DNA from: Strongylocentrotus droebachiensis | Lineage: Eukaryota > Echinodermata > Echinoidea > Camarodonta > Strongylocentrotidae | NCBI GenBank assembly: GCA_035222895.1 | Contig: JAVYIG010009924.1 | Span: 1-64,000, forward strand | DNA length: 64,000 bases | Reading direction: 5' to 3' | Shown: piece after piece, positions 36,401 to 48,900 of the stretch | How positions within the stretch are numbered: the stretch's first letter is position 1 | Layout of the letters: every line of letters starts with the position of its first letter | The notes under the pieces: generated by a model | What the model saw: only the letters and a program-made list of their open reading frames with translations | Told to the model about the DNA's origin: nothing | The model's database searches: none | Made by a program: the position numbers and the translations under genes

Positions 36401-39400
36401 TTGATTCAAAGAGCATCGTAGAGACGATGAACAAATAAGAATAATAATACAACGTCGTTAAGCGTGAGACCGTTCACTTCTATCTCTCCCCGCCAAATAA
36501 TCCGAACAAAAGAATCAACCAAGGGGAATGAACTGTTAAACGAATTTGTCACAGGAAACCACAGTGTGTACACTCCACAGTGAGTTGACATAGTGTGAAC
36601 GCACTTTCGCAATCGAACTACTGGGGGCGTTTCATGAAACAATTAGTCGGTGGTTTTCACCGACTAATACCATGTTCACCGACAATTTAATCAGCGCTGA
36701 CTAAATTTGACCAATCACAGGCCTGGTAAATAGTCGGTGACAAAAGAATTGTCGGTGAACATGATATTAGTCGGGGAAAACCACCGACTAATTGTTTCAT
36801 GAAACGCCCCCAGGACATCAACATTATAATCCCTAAGGTGGTCGGCGCCCTACGTGAAAAGTTTGATTGGAAAATTGTAGATCCACGGTATTACCTTCAT
36901 TTCATTCTTTTGTATTCCTTCAGATGCTGATGTAACCTCCGATGACGCAAAGGGTGGAGAAAAAAGACGGAAGAAAGGATTCAAGCGATGGGGTATCTTA
37001 GTCGGTCTCTTCTTTGTTGCTTTCATCGAGGTTGGATCAATAAGAACATTGTCACTCATCCTGGATGACCTCACTCGTCAGTTTGGTGTCAGCACGTCAT
37101 ATATATCTGGTATATACGGAGTCGTGTCTGGTATATATACTATCCTAGGTAAGGTGGAGAAAATGATATACATTATAATTATTTCATTGAAATGTATGTA
37201 CATATATGTATAAAATCAATCATTTCAAATCAAAAACGCCATTATAGTTTCCTTCGAAATGAATCTTTGTGCTATTAACCTCATATTTCATTCATGATTA
37301 TATAAATGAAATTAAAAAAAGTAACATTGAAAGCATTCACGAATCTTATTCAAAATATGACTGCATTTTCAAGCAGCTTCGAATGTTTTCTTGGTAAGAC
37401 GTTTCGCCTCTCCATTACCTATATCGCAGGATTTTATGTGGTTCAAATGCGCATCCCAATTTCCCACCACCAAAGTAGGACCTCCCTCGCCATGCAGGAA
37501 TATGGCGGTCTGCTAATTCAGATTTAAGAGCGATATCTCTACTTTAAGTGGCAGAAAATTAAAGTAGCCCTACAAAACCTTTTCAATCTTCTCTGAAAAG
37601 GTTGCACAGTTTAAGAGACTTTTAAGTTTTATTCCAAAGTCATACATTAATGACGCATTATATTTACTTATTTCATCGTCACAGCTTTTCTGAACACATA
37701 CCTGCTCCGATGGTTCTCTGTTCGTCAGCTAACGATGTTCGGTGGAGCTATATCAGCAGCAGGGCTCGCATGTGCCTCCTTTACCCAAACGGTTCCTCAA
37801 GTTACTGCCGCTCTCATAGCCTTCGGTAAGTGTTGACTACTGTTTTCCGAACACGTGTTTAGAAAATTCCATTGTGTTTTTACGTTATTATTACGGTCTA
37901 TGTATAGGTGCTAGAAAAAATCGTACCAAAGTAATTTACTGAAAAGCTTAATGATTTGATTTTCTGTTTATCTTCTTCATATAGGTGCTGGTTACATCTT
38001 CATCACTCTACCAACATACACCTGTCTCAACAGCTACTTCTCCGATCGGTTCGAAATAGCTACTGGTATCATGACATCAGGTGGAAGCACTGGAGTTATG
38101 ATCATGCCGTGGATCTTTGAAATCCTTCTTGACATGTATGGCTGGCGAGGTGCTATCTTATTACTGGGAGGAGTCAATGCCCATTACCTCGTTATCGGAG
38201 CGATGTTAGAGCCAGTTCGTACCAAACCACTTAGCACCAAGAAAAACTCAAATGGGTCTACAACCCCAAAGGACGTTGATTTTGAGGCACATGATAACAT
38301 CAGTTTCAAGCCTGATTCAGCTGACGTCAAGGAAAGTATAAACACGACGATTCAGAGTGGTCAAGAGCTTGAGATAGTTTGTCGAAAGGATGAGGGCGCT
38401 GTTCAACGTCGTTCCCCTGCTGCTGAAAATGATGCTGCTGCCACCCTCGACGTTGCAACTGTAACCTCCAAAGAGCCAGATGATGAAGTGGAAACAAGGA
38501 ATGCGAGCTGTCTTTGGAAGTGGCTCAGGAAAATCATCAACATTTTGGGCCTTCGCATCTTTGGAGAACGTCCCCTAATGATCGTTGTCTGCTTCCAGAT
38601 ACTCCTCTTCTCTATACCGTACGCTACTTGGCTTCTATTTAACATCCCCAATGCCCAAGCCAAAGGCCTCACAGACCTCAGATCCGCCCAGATCTCACTC
38701 GCTGCTGGATTTGCCAACTTCTTGGGCCGCTTCGCAAGTGGATTCGTCTTCTCTAAGAATATTCTTCCAGTCGAAGTATGGTACTTGCTTGCGAACATCG
38801 TCACAGCAGCGGCGTTCTTCGTGAACTTCTTCGCCGAACAATTTTGGTTTCTGACGATTCTCTCAGTTGTGTTTGGTTTTATGATGGGTTTTAACATCCC
38901 GACTATGTTCGTTCTGATGAACAATACGGCTGGGAAGGAGCGCTACAAAACTGGTTTAGCCTTGGTGCTTCTTTGTTATGGGATTGCATTTCCACTCGCT
39001 GGTTTTGTTGCAGGTAAGTCGGCTAATCATTTTTGATCGAAGCGTTAAAAAGAATGCTTTCCGAAGAACGAGCTATTATGGAGACACGTATTAAAACAAA
39101 CAAACATCATTTTCAATAGATGAAAAATGAGAGGACACAATGCTTAACATACCCGGGGTGTTTCACAAAGACTAAGATCGACTTTAAGTTGGACTTAACT
39201 ATGGCAGGCCGTCCAGATACTAAATATCGACATTTTGTAATATTATTTATTTAAATATCTATTTTTGTCTTCTATGATTTGCAGGAAAGATCTATGACAG
39301 AACACAGTCTTACAACGTTGCGTTCAGTATTATGGGCGGTTTAGCACTTGCTGCTGGTGTCGCCGTGATTCTGCCGCTCCTGGGCTCAAGATTCGGCAAG

Positions 39401-39451
39401 ATATTGAAGAGATGTTCAGGAGATGTTCATGTTCATGTGCCTGAAATTTGA
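26343..39451 (+). CDS. Death-domain/monocarboxylate-transporter-like fusion protein, copy B (6 exons)
   Basis: Exons: 26343-26357, 31011-31290, 36924-37148, 37685-37825, 37985-39013, 39285-39451. Every exon has the same length and phase as in copy A, giving 618 residues with no stop or frameshift. The start exon is identical. The death-domain exon differs by two synonymous changes and exon 3 by one. Exons 4-6 differ from copy A at roughly 38 amino acids, many in the TM6-TM7 loop (LSTKKN, VQRRSPAAENDAAA, ETRNASCL). Both copies look functional. Intron 2 carries a young 737-bp insertion at 35,399. Substrate and signalling partners are not evident. Confidence 0.72.
26870..28270 (+). pseudogene. 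Non-LTR reverse transcriptase, copy B, interrupted
   Basis: Counterpart of 1,765-3,197, with KYADD, YKYLGSIV, LVLFYQSLIQ and an (ATA)n tail at about 28,243-28,266. The hAT-like insertion at the identical site shows that both LINE and insertion predate the duplication. Confidence 0.85.
27254..27894. mobile_element. hAT-like 641-bp element (copy B of 2,154-2,829)
   Basis: Flanked by GTTGACAG at 27,246-27,253 and 27,895-27,902. The first terminus has a point change (CTGGGGCGGATCC). Poly-C tracts are shorter than in copy A, which accounts for most of the length difference. Confidence 0.85.
28354..28557. mobile_element. Foldback hairpin MITE (copy B)
   Basis: Same hairpin as 3,280-3,479, with a small AAT insertion in the right arm. 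Confidence 0.8.
28985..30332 (+). pseudogene. LINE 3' fragment with zinc-binding region (copy B)
   Basis: The open frame 29,093-29,737 (214 aa) is longer than in copy A because the stop at the copy A equivalent is AAA here. It runs on through FLNSGIGQLKKLVLFLRVIM to TTRSGRLIKQPTILDL. The tail is (TTCTA)n, longer than in A. Confidence 0.8.
31011..31290 (+). CDS. Death-domain exon (copy B)
   Basis: Encodes the same 93 residues as 5894-6173. The only differences I find are GCA/GCG and CTA/CTG, both silent. The acceptor and the first six bases of the GTAAAA donor are kept. Confidence 0.85.
31410..32095 (-). pseudogene. 5'-truncated LINE fragment (copy B)
   Basis: Reverse-strand frame 31,786-32,082, identical in protein to 6,653-6,949, with the same AATTA-rich 3' tail. 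Confidence 0.75.
32600..34180 (+). other. Intron 2 of copy B, no gene seen
   Basis: Aligned with 7,620-9,200. Lacks the 174-bp MITE of copy A. No coding signal recognised. Confidence 0.6.
35399..36135. mobile_element. 737-bp TIR element, copy 2, private to duplication copy B
   Basis: CAGGGAGGTGG...CACGTCCCTG flanked by CTCAGAC at 35,392-35,398 and 36,136-36,142. The unoccupied site is seen in copy A at about 10,430-10,437. Insertion therefore followed the duplication. Confidence 0.9.
36621..36813. mobile_element. 193-bp MITE (copy B)
   Basis: Same inverted ends and length as 12,698-12,890. Confidence 0.85.
36924..39451 (+). CDS. MCT-like transporter exons 3-6 (copy B)
   Basis: Intact reading frame through KRWGILVGLFFVAFIE, SGGSTG and YGWRGAILLLGG to VPEI and stop. 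Intron 5 is shortened by a 564-bp deletion relative to copy A, but its acceptor is intact. Confidence 0.88.
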
Positions 39452-39628
39452 TGGATTTCCGCCTGCAGTTTTTAAGTGTCCACCCTTTATTACGAAGGTG
39501 TTATTTTTGAGCTCTCACCATTACATCTGTAAAAATGCTACTTTTCACGTCTGGAACCATTATTTAAGGTAATGGACTGATCCTAATACTAATTCAACGA
39601 TTTGTGCATCCTCTGACGCCTCTGATAT

Positions 39629-39889
39629 ATGTTTTACGGCCTCATGAAGAAAGCTTACGAATTGAGAAGTAAAGGCCGTAAGCAACGGACTACCAGTACC
39701 AGTGCGTCGAGCCAACGCCCATCAACGGTAGACCCATTACACACTCAAACGCCATGTACGCAGTCCGATAACACGCCAGCTATGGAGTCTTCGATTGCTG
39801 ACCTCCAAAAATCTTTCAACGAGTTCTCAAATCGGGCATGTTCCAAACTTGATACCATTCACGCTGATATATCTACAATGAAGAAATAA
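39629..39889 (+). pseudogene. Possible LINE ORF1-like fragment (copy B)
   Basis: Counterpart of 16,274-16,534, with SSIADLQKSFNEFSNRACSK and two residue changes. An AATAAA overlaps its stop. Could be 3' UTR of the transporter gene. Confidence 0.4.
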
Positions 39890-41457
39890 ATGTCGGATTT
39901 AGAGGCGGTAGCTGAAAATAACTCCGCCAGAATGCTACTCAAGAAGGAGAAGTTACCACAAATGGAAAAAAAAGTTGCAAAACGAAATCGATACAGATCT
40001 TAATACAAAGTTGTATTACCACTGATCTCGAAACAGAACCATGCAAAATTAATAATAATGTGCTTAGCATAGCTTTAAACTTACATTGGAAACCTTTTCC
40101 TTGTATCGTTTCCACTTTGCAATTTTGTTATGTAATTTAGGAAAAGGTTTAGTTTGTCATGTTGCACAATTTAATCGTTAGAGAAAAATTTCCACTTGAT
40201 GATAAACATTTTTTTCTTCTTCTTTAAAACAACATTTATTTAATATTGATCCGTCCAAATATGACAACGGCTGTGTCGTTGACTTCTCCAATTTGTGTAT
40301 AATTACTAAAATTGTTGACATTTGCTACAGGAAAGAATTATACAGGATTATGTAATGTCAAAAAGAATATTTGATTAGAAATAGATATAAATCTGTTTGA
40401 ATAATTTGCATGGACAATTATGTAAAATTGATCGGACTTAATACAGGAAGGTTGTGTTGCTTACTTCATTTTTTTTTATATAACGGGTAACATTTGCCAC
40501 AGGAAAGAATATCGATTATGTAATGTCAACCTAGTTTGGAAGGTCTCGTGTCTATTTCTGTCAAATTTTCAACAACAGTGTTGCATTGTTTATATGCAAA
40601 TTCATTTATTGAATATTTACTATGAATTGGTCAGATTTTATAAATTCATCGTTATTTTTGTCTTCTCTTATTCAGAGAAGAAATCTAATCCTTCTAAAGA
40701 AATGACCATAAATTCGATAATGTCAATTGCATTGAATATAAAACGTTGGTTTATCTGTTATTTGTATTATTCTTATATTTAAAAAAAATATCTTAAAGAA
40801 ATCCATATCTGTAAAACGTAATAGAAGAATATTCGAAATGACTCTTAATCTATTTGAATATTTTGCATGGATCGATACCGGCACTCGTTTTTTTATGTGT
40901 GTGTACTTTTGTGTCTTTGAAAAGGATCGGTTCAAGCATTTATTTCTTCAGAGAATTGTGTGTGTGTGTGTCAAGTTGGTGTGTGTGTACTCTTATATCT
41001 GTTTTTCTTCTTTAACTATCCATGGACTGCTTTGCGCTCCCGGTCAGAGTTCCTTTCATGCTTCCTTTAAACAAAGGTTTCCCTGGCGACCTGTGGGCTC
41101 GCCAGGGGCCGGGGCCAGGGGCTTGCCTAAAGTGGCATATTATTAATGTAGACTGGATTCCGGATGCTGATGTGGTCCCTTCATTGACGACAGGTTGATG
41201 GAGTGCCTCCTCATACGGTCCTCAGGAAGGAATTTTATTTGGGTGCGTGAATTCTTTTCTCGGCTCTGCTTCATATTTTGATCATTAGAGTTTAAATGTG
41301 GAGTAGAGTTGGGAACATTTTGATTCGTGAGAAACTAAATATGATATTAGTTACCAAATTCTTATTATTCAGGCATCAAATATGTTTTTATTAAGTGCAG
41401 TGGTGCCGGGACAAAGTGTTTTATCAAAGGTTCCGTAATTTTAAATGTACTTAATGG

Positions 41458-42803
41458 TTGAGATGCTCAAAAATGAGTGAGCTTATCATGAAAGTTAATC
41501 GTTTAGTAAACGCTTTAGGATCCCATCATCATTCATTTTATACATTTCATGTTCACCTATCATCATCTCCTCATTCCATTCTCTTTTCATCTTATGATCG
41601 CTACCCCCATCATACTAGTTCGACACAAAAACTTTACATGCAAACCAGTTATTATACCTTTAATCAATATAAATTGGTATTAATAGTCAATGTGTCTGCA
41701 ACTTGGCTTCATAACACTTCGCCTAATTTATTCAACTTGCAAAAGTATACATTGATCAGACTATATCGCGAAGGAATAAGAGGAGGGGGTGTCGCATTTG
41801 ACGTCAATGAACATTTACAATTTAAAAAAAGAAAAAAAATATCGTTAAAACAAAGTGAATCATTATTTGTAGAAATCATGAATCCAAACAAAAACATATA
41901 ATCGTCGGATTAATCTATAGACCCCCTCATTGTCATAAAAATTTATTTTGTGAAGATCTTGATAAATGCCTTCACAATCTTACAGGGGAAGGTAAACAAT
42001 TATATTTAATAGGCGACTTAAACATTGACCTTTTATCTCATTTTATAGTAGCTACCATGATGCACTTCTTCATATTACTTATTCTAATAGTTGTTATCCA
42101 CATATAAATAAACCAACTAAAATTGACGGTCAATCTTCAATCCTTATAGACAACATTTTTTCTAATATCTTTGATAAAAACATTACCAGTGGATTAATAT
42201 ATTCTGATATATCTGATCATTTGCCAATTTTTGTAATATGTAATAATGAAATAATAATGAAAAAATCAGCTAAATCAAACATTTACAGAAAAGAAACACC
42301 CCAAAATATTGAATCGTTCAAAAGTGATCTAGCAACTGAAGAATCGTTGGGCGTCTTTAATGAATCAAATGCAGATATAGCATACGAACTTTTAAATACG
42401 AAATTGCAGATATATTATGACAAAAAATTTCCTCTAGTGTCTGCGAACAAGAAAAATAACCGTTGTAAAATGCCATGGATAACAAAAGCAATTCTACAAT
42501 CGAAACACACAAGGAATAAACTGTATAAGGCTTATCTAACGAACTCAACTATTCATAACAAAAACAAATAAAAAACATACCGAAATAAATTAACTAACAT
42601 CATTCGAAATTCTCCTAAAATTTACTATTCCGACAAACTTAATAGAGTGAAATCAAATATGAAATCTAGTTGGGGTATTATTGATGATTTGATTGGAAAA
42701 AAACGAAAAAATTGCCCAATGATAATTTTACAATAGACGATACAGTTATAAAGTCTGAAGATGTAGCCGATACCTTGAATTCCTATTTTGTAAGCATAGG
42801 ACC
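41458..42803 (+). pseudogene. LINE endonuclease domain, frameshifted
   Basis: IRGGGVAFDVNEHLQFKK and ESLFVEIMNPN, then in a second frame IVGLIYRPPH and IGDLNIDLL (about 42,010), then SDHLPIFVICN (about 42,212) and CKMPWITKAILQSKHTRNKL. This is the order of an AP-type LINE endonuclease leading to the linker before the polymerase. It is cut at about 42,803, at NSYFVSIGP, by a hAT-like element; no polymerase follows. Confidence 0.85.
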
Positions 42804-43485
42804 CAGGCGCGGATCCAGGATTTATTAGGGGAGGGGGAAGGGGGGCCCAAATTTGAAAATCATGCGAGCTAAATATAGGTACGTAATAGAGACACCGGCA
42901 GTGGCATTTTTTTTAATTTTATTTATTTATTTATTTTATTTTTTTTTTATTTTTTTTTTGGGGGGGTAGACACAAACAAATCCCCATCACCCCACTCTTA
43001 CATGCAGGCCCCGCTGAACGTTTCTCGGCGGGGGTCAAGAAGTGGAGCCCCCAGAAGCTCACGGGATATACGGTCAGATGAGCATCTAGGGGCCCGCCTT
43101 AGGGCAATGATTGGGTTCAGGGGGCAGAGCCCCGAAAGCTCAGGGCTTTAGGCATTTAATTACGTCTAGATGAGCATAATTATACCTTATTTGTGAAACT
43201 GGCAGGTCACTAATTGGCGTGGGGTCTAGGGGGCGGAGCCCCCAGAAGCTAAGGGGCTTTAAGCATTTTATAACGGTCAGACAAGCATGCAGGGTCCCAC
43301 CTTGGGGCCCCTGGTGGGGTCGAGGGGGCAGAGCCCCCGGAAGCTCAAGATTTTTAGGCATTACATTACCGTCAGATGAGCATCCAGGTGCCTGACTTTG
43401 GACCCTAGGTGAAAGTCTTTCCCCTTTTTGTCCTTTTTTTTACCAGGGGGGGGGGGGGGGGGAACGCCCCCTGGATCCGCCACTG
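42804..43485 (-). mobile_element. hAT-like satellite-bearing element, both ends present
   Basis: Left end CAGGCGCGGATCCAGG, right end CCCCTGGATCCGCCACTG. The inside is the ~112-bp satellite in reverse orientation (about 43,040-43,400). Sub-terminal GGGCCCAAATTTGAAA and GCGAGC-AAATA match the start of the 54,279 element. The flanking 8-mers do not match (ATAGGACC versus TGGTGAAA), so it may be a recombinant of two elements. Confidence 0.75.
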
Positions 43486-43587
43486 TGGTGAAATGACAGG
43501 TGGTATGTATTATTATGATGTGTTTGTTCTGTAATTATCTATCTTGTTTCAAGACAACCCACTTCAGCCTTACTCTTACTCTTCGTG

Positions 43588-44200
43588 AATTATGAATAAA
43601 GACTCTCTGCTCATATTATGAGTAGCGACCCTCAATTCGTTGTATGAATAGCGACCCTCATTTCGTATTCATTCATTTATTTATTTATTCAAGTTTTATT
43701 TAAAATAGAGGGTAGGTACATTCAGTTTAACAAAACTGCTTTCCAAGTACGCCCTCTAGAACGACGTAATAAGTTTGTGATATACAAAATTACAGGATAT
43801 ATAAAAATATGAAATTCATCAAAACTAAACATTGACATGTTTGACATAATATAGAGTACAAACATATATAACATAAGAAAAACATTATTATGAATAGCGA
43901 CCCTCATTTAGTATTATGAATAGCGACCCTCTACTCCTATTTTAAATAGCGACCCTCATTTCGTATTATGAATAGCGACCCCTCTACTCCTATTATGAAT
44001 AGCGAACCTCATTTCGTATTATGAATAGCGATCCTCTCGTCGTATCATGAATAGCGGTCCTTACGATTAATGACCCTTATTTCTTTATGAATAGTGACCC
44101 TCTTCTACCATTATGAATAGCGGACCTGTAGGTATGGGAAGTTCCACGTTATAAATAGCGGTCCCTATGAATAACGGTCCTTATGAATAGCGAATAGACC
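43588..44200. repeat. 26-bp minisatellite (TATGAATAGCGACCCTCA), split
   Basis: Units of TATGAATAGCGACCCTCATT plus TCGTAT, the reverse complement of the 18,882 array. About 218 bp of reversed LINE 3'-end-like sequence (43,670-43,888) interrupts it. Confidence 0.85.
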
Positions 44201-44224
44201 CCAAGCAAATAATTACCGTTGGTG

Positions 44225-44325
44225 AAGGTGATGGGACAAACTATCACTTCCGAGGCGAACTGGATGTAACTATCTTTCCGAAGCAACGCCGAGGAAGTGA
44301 TAGTTTGCCATCACCTGAAACCAAA
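44225..44325. repeat. Short palindrome
   Basis: GGTGATGGGACAAACTATCA with CTTCC and its mirror GGAAGTGATAGTTTGCCATC with ACC, about 45 nt apart. Confidence 0.7.
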
Positions 44326-44329
44326 AGGT

Positions 44330-45800
44330 CATTATTTGCTTTATATTCCACATCGGAAACATTTCACTTCGCTCGTCATTTTAGAGCAACAAGTCATCAA
44401 TTAACAGCTAGCAAACGGTGAACGAAACGTACAATGTATATGGTGGTGGTGTGATCATATTCCGCGCGTGACCACTATTCGCGTATTAACACTATAAAGA
44501 GGAGAGCAAAACGCAACGTATACAATTTAAGTGCGTTGCACTGTGTAGATATATAGTACTTCTACCTTCAGTAAAATTGCGTTGCACTGTACTATCTACA
44601 CAGTGCGACGAACTTTTCTTCTCCCATCAACGATGGGCGAACTATCTCTCATCACGTGATTTACTTTTGATCAATCGTAGAGCATGATTCTTAGTATGTG
44701 GAATATGCATAACCGTCTATTGCCGATAATGTGAACAATGTGAATCTTGTGAAATATACACGTAATGACGTGAACTATTTTAAAATGAAGAGGCCGTAGT
44801 CACCGAAGTACTTTCGGTTACCATACAGAAATGAATGCAAATGTGTAGCATCTTGCCAATAGACATTAGTGCAATTAATGCTGGGATTTAAAACCCCATC
44901 CCTTGAATTTAGAGGCAAGTACATAAACTATACCACGACCTCTCCACACGCACATCGGGCCACCGGGAGGGCTAATGAAAGGGTTTTTATCCGGGCAGTG
45001 GCGTAGCGTTTGGTCCAGAATCTTGAGTATCACCAGCACCATGGAGGGGGTCGAGGGGGAAGGGTGGAGTGGTGAGGGGGAGGGGGAGGGCACCGTCCTT
45101 ACTCGCTGTTGAACTCCGGGATAACATGACCCTTGATTCGGGGGAGGGTGGTGAGGGGAGTCGTTTTTCTTTGACTCTTTTTCTTCTATTTTTTTTTTTT
45201 TTTTGGGGGGGGGGGGGGGGCACGTGCCCGTCCCCCCGTTTCATCCGTATATTCACCACTGGTTCAGCGTGTATTCAAGCCCTTTCTTCAAAGTAGCACA
45301 GTGAATGTAAATCACTATTCACAAAATATGCCCAAGATATATAAAAGCCCTTTTCATTTATGTTCTTAGACATTTGAGATATACACGTGCAGTGTACTTT
45401 GTGTATCTTAAATATTGACTTTGATTCAAGTTTAGATCATTATGAATCCCATGTAGAGTTGGTACCGGTGGTATATACACGAACTATTATACTCATCATG
45501 CATACATGCATACATCATCAAAAATCTTAAACATAAATTAGCTTCGATATTTATAGCAAGCCATATACCGAGTGCATAATTACAGGTTTCGATTTGCTCT
45601 TGTATTTGTAACGGATACCGGCGATGAATTTGCAATTAATCATAATTAAGCAGACATTTCATCTTGCTTGGTAAACGACTTTTACTTTCCAATCTCGCTC
45701 AACATGATTTATAGCATCTTTTCTCAAAACTGCCGCCTGTCTGCAGACCACGGTACGACAACCGTTTTTTAATGCATATGGCTCTCTGCGCAGAAGGAAG
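44330..45800. other. Intergenic, no gene seen
   Basis: Contains a local repeat GCGTTGCACTGT (44,533 and 44,580) and a G-rich block (45,030-45,230). No coding exon recognised. Presumably holds the promoter of the SRCR gene at its right side. Confidence 0.5.
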
Positions 45801-45929
45801 GAAGGGTGTCTTCACCCATTGGACATGATATTTTGGACGAGATCTCTCAGCTTACAAGAACAGTTTATTACCTGGATTAGTTTCTCCTTTTTTAACGATC
45901 ATCACGAAGCCGGAAGCATCCCTAGCATA

Positions 45930-48900
45930 ATGTGTACGTTGGATGTAATTCTGACTGTTGTTTGCTTCATGAGTATCCCAGGTACACACGGACTAGTTGG
46001 TGAGTTGTTCTTTTCTTGGCTTTAATTGCTGATACCGGTGTTTTGGCTCAGTCATGGGTCATGGGTTCGAACCCCGGCCGCGTCATAACAAAAGACGCTA
46101 AAACACGGGAGTTGCTGCTACCCTTGTTTGGCGTTCAACAATAAGGGATAGAGCAATTAACGTCGATCTGGCGCTGCACAGTGGCTGCCGGGCTCACGTT
46201 CAATTGGGCAAAAAGAATTTTCATTTTCGGTTTAACTTAATAAAATTTGGAATGGACTTTAAAAGATTAAAAGATAACAGATTATTAAAACAACTCTCAA
46301 ACCTTTTCGGTTTGACGTCACTCCTTCCATGTAGTATGTTTTTCCTTCTTCCTGTTTTTTTCCTTTTCCCTTCACCATTATCCCGTTATATCCTTTTACC
46401 TTCTTCTCCATCCCCCATCTGCAAATCTATACGTATATATTTTTAACTTTGTTGCTTATGCAATCCAATATCTGCAAATTCGGATAACCCTCCTTTATCA
46501 ATGCCAGGCCATAATTGACATGGCCACAAAATGACACCGAATCTAATCAGTTCGAAACATACATGGAGTTAACTGTGTGCATTTCATCTTAAACTGGTGA
46601 TCGAAGCGCATTGCATGAAATATTAGGCCTATAACGGATCGAACTGTGATACCTATTTAAATTGAACCAGTAGCATGGTTGCTGAAAAAACTGCGTAATT
46701 TCTTTATTAAATGTTACTTATTATATTCCTTCGACTGCATGCACTAACTCTCTAACCTGAAAAAAAATCCTGAAAAAAAAACCCAAACCACAAAGGTATC
46801 TAAAAAATGTATGGTTTTCTTTGAAGGCGTCATTCTTCGACACTCTCTAACAGTAAATTCTCCCAACCAATTTTTGAACATTCCCAACGGTTTTTCCATG
46901 AAAATAGGACATAAAACAGGCTTTTAAAATCTTTCAACACTCAAATGTTTGAAATGGTATATAGAGCCAATTCATTGATTTAATTAAATTATAATAATAT
47001 AGTTGGGAGAATTCAGGAATCGATCAGATCATTTATTTTCTTCAGTTTTTATCATCAATAATGGTCTGTTTTCACTCAAACTTTCAGATTGTATATCTAT
47101 AGCATTAAAGTTAGCACCATTTTCTTTCATCCGAACAATGATAACAAGTCCCTTTTAAAGTCGGCTGTAGTTGTTATCATGACTGATTTTCTAGAAAAAG
47201 GAGAACTGGTTTATACTGAGGCCAACATCATATTACCATTACTTACTTTGTATACTTTCAGTCATCCTTTGACTAAACATTCTTTAACGGAAACTCACAA
47301 TGTTATTATATTTGCATCCCTCAAACTTATACCTGTTTGATTACGTCGTATAAAACATTTTACGATCACCTTATACACTTAATAATACATTTTCGTTAAT
47401 TGCAGTGAACAGACCAATGGAATGTACTTCCAATCTGACATACTCTCCTTCGGTTCCGGATAGACAGAATACATCGATGCCGAGTGGTGTGAACATTTTC
47501 GTCAAATTCAACAACTTCCAGGCTTCAAACACATCGGTCCACCAAGGCCTAGATGTAACCGATGGTTATGAGAGGACCGCTTCACCAGACTTGGATGCCG
47601 GTTCCATGACCTCTGACCCATTCAGGGGAAGCCCAATTTGCGTCTCCTTTGCAGCTTCATCTGACTATGGCCCCTCGTCGACGGATGATGTTAATCTGAC
47701 TGCATCGTGTTATCAACATTTTGGTAAGGAGAGATATATGTTCGCACATTTCGAATTAAAGTTCATGGGCAGGGCTATTCATATTGCCTTTAAACCCCCA
47801 CTGCACTACTTATACACTGTCGCTCATAAAGGTGGAATATTTTAGTTTTACCCCAATTTATGGAATTATTTTAAAAATTATTTAAAAATAATAGATATAG
47901 ATAATAGTATACATTCTCATATTTTATTGAATAATAACTTGCCAATGTGTGTTTTGCGGAACTGCTAAAGCATGTATATGCTACTATGCTTATTAACTAG
48001 GGGACCTACGCTCTCAAGTCACAAATGACAATAATGAGGATTAATGCCCCACAAAAGGGCACTAATAAAGCACATCGACACGGTTTTCATCCTGGGGCCT
48101 CAAAGTTACGAGGCCATTGTTTTGTCACTGAACCATGACTGTACGCAGCGGGGGGCTAGGGTAGGGGGCAGTTTCCATAAATAAAAAAACACACAGAAAA
48201 TGTAATCAATTTTCAATAATTTATTGCAATTTACCCCGGTCCCCAACATAAAAAATCCTCTGGACGGCCATGCATTATGGCTCAAGGCATGGGCACACAG
48301 ATTTTTTTGTTATGTTAGGCACCGGGGTTAAATGCAATAAATTATTGAAAATTTATTGCATTTTCTGTGTTTTTTTTAATTTATGGAAACTGCCCCCTAC
48401 CCTAGCCCCCGCTGCGTACAGTCATGGTTCAGTGACAAAGCAATGGCCTCGTAACTGTGAGGCCCCAGGATCAAAACCGTGTCGATGTGCTATATTAGTG
48501 CCCTTTTGTGGGGCATTAATCCTCATTACTGTCATTTATGACTTAAGGGCATAGGTCCCCTAGTTGATAAGCATAGTAGCATACACAATGCTTTAGCAGT
48601 CAAGCAAAACACACATTGGCAAATTATTATTCAATAAAATCTGAGAATGTATACTAATATCTAGATCTATTATTTTTAAATTATTTTTAAAATAATTCCA
48701 TAAATTGGAATTTAAAAAAAAAAATCCATCTTTATGAGCGACAGTGTAGCTACTTTCGCCCTCAATAGGCGGTGTCACGCAGAAAAATCCCGACCCATCT
48801 TGAATAAACCAGATTTTAGAAATCTATTTTTTCATGTCAGTCGGTGACAGACTTCTGACAGACAGGCTACGAATAATTCGGAAAACTAAAATCCGAAATT

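Larger units (their letters stand above)
25511..40910 (+). repeat. Segmental duplication, copy B
   Basis: Direct-orientation partner of 1-17,536, with the same gene, intron order and old LINE insertions at matching places. Most indels between the copies are clean TIR-element insertions or microhomology-flanked losses. The left boundary lies inside the ~112-bp satellite and cannot be placed exactly, because copy A runs off the window start. Confidence 0.93.

Noticed and set aside
42804-43485. 8-bp target duplication for this hAT-like element
   Set aside because: The two flanks differ, so I do not claim one; the element may be a recombinant.
44996-45262. Possible hAT element from CAGTGGCGTAGCG to TCACCACTG
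   Set aside because: Ends are only weakly inverted, and the flanking 8-mers (TATCCGGG and GTTCAGCG) do not match.
46040-46080. tRNA gene at GGTTCGAACCCC
   Set aside because: Only A- and B-box promoter elements are present. No acceptor stem or complete cloverleaf, so it fits a SINE head.
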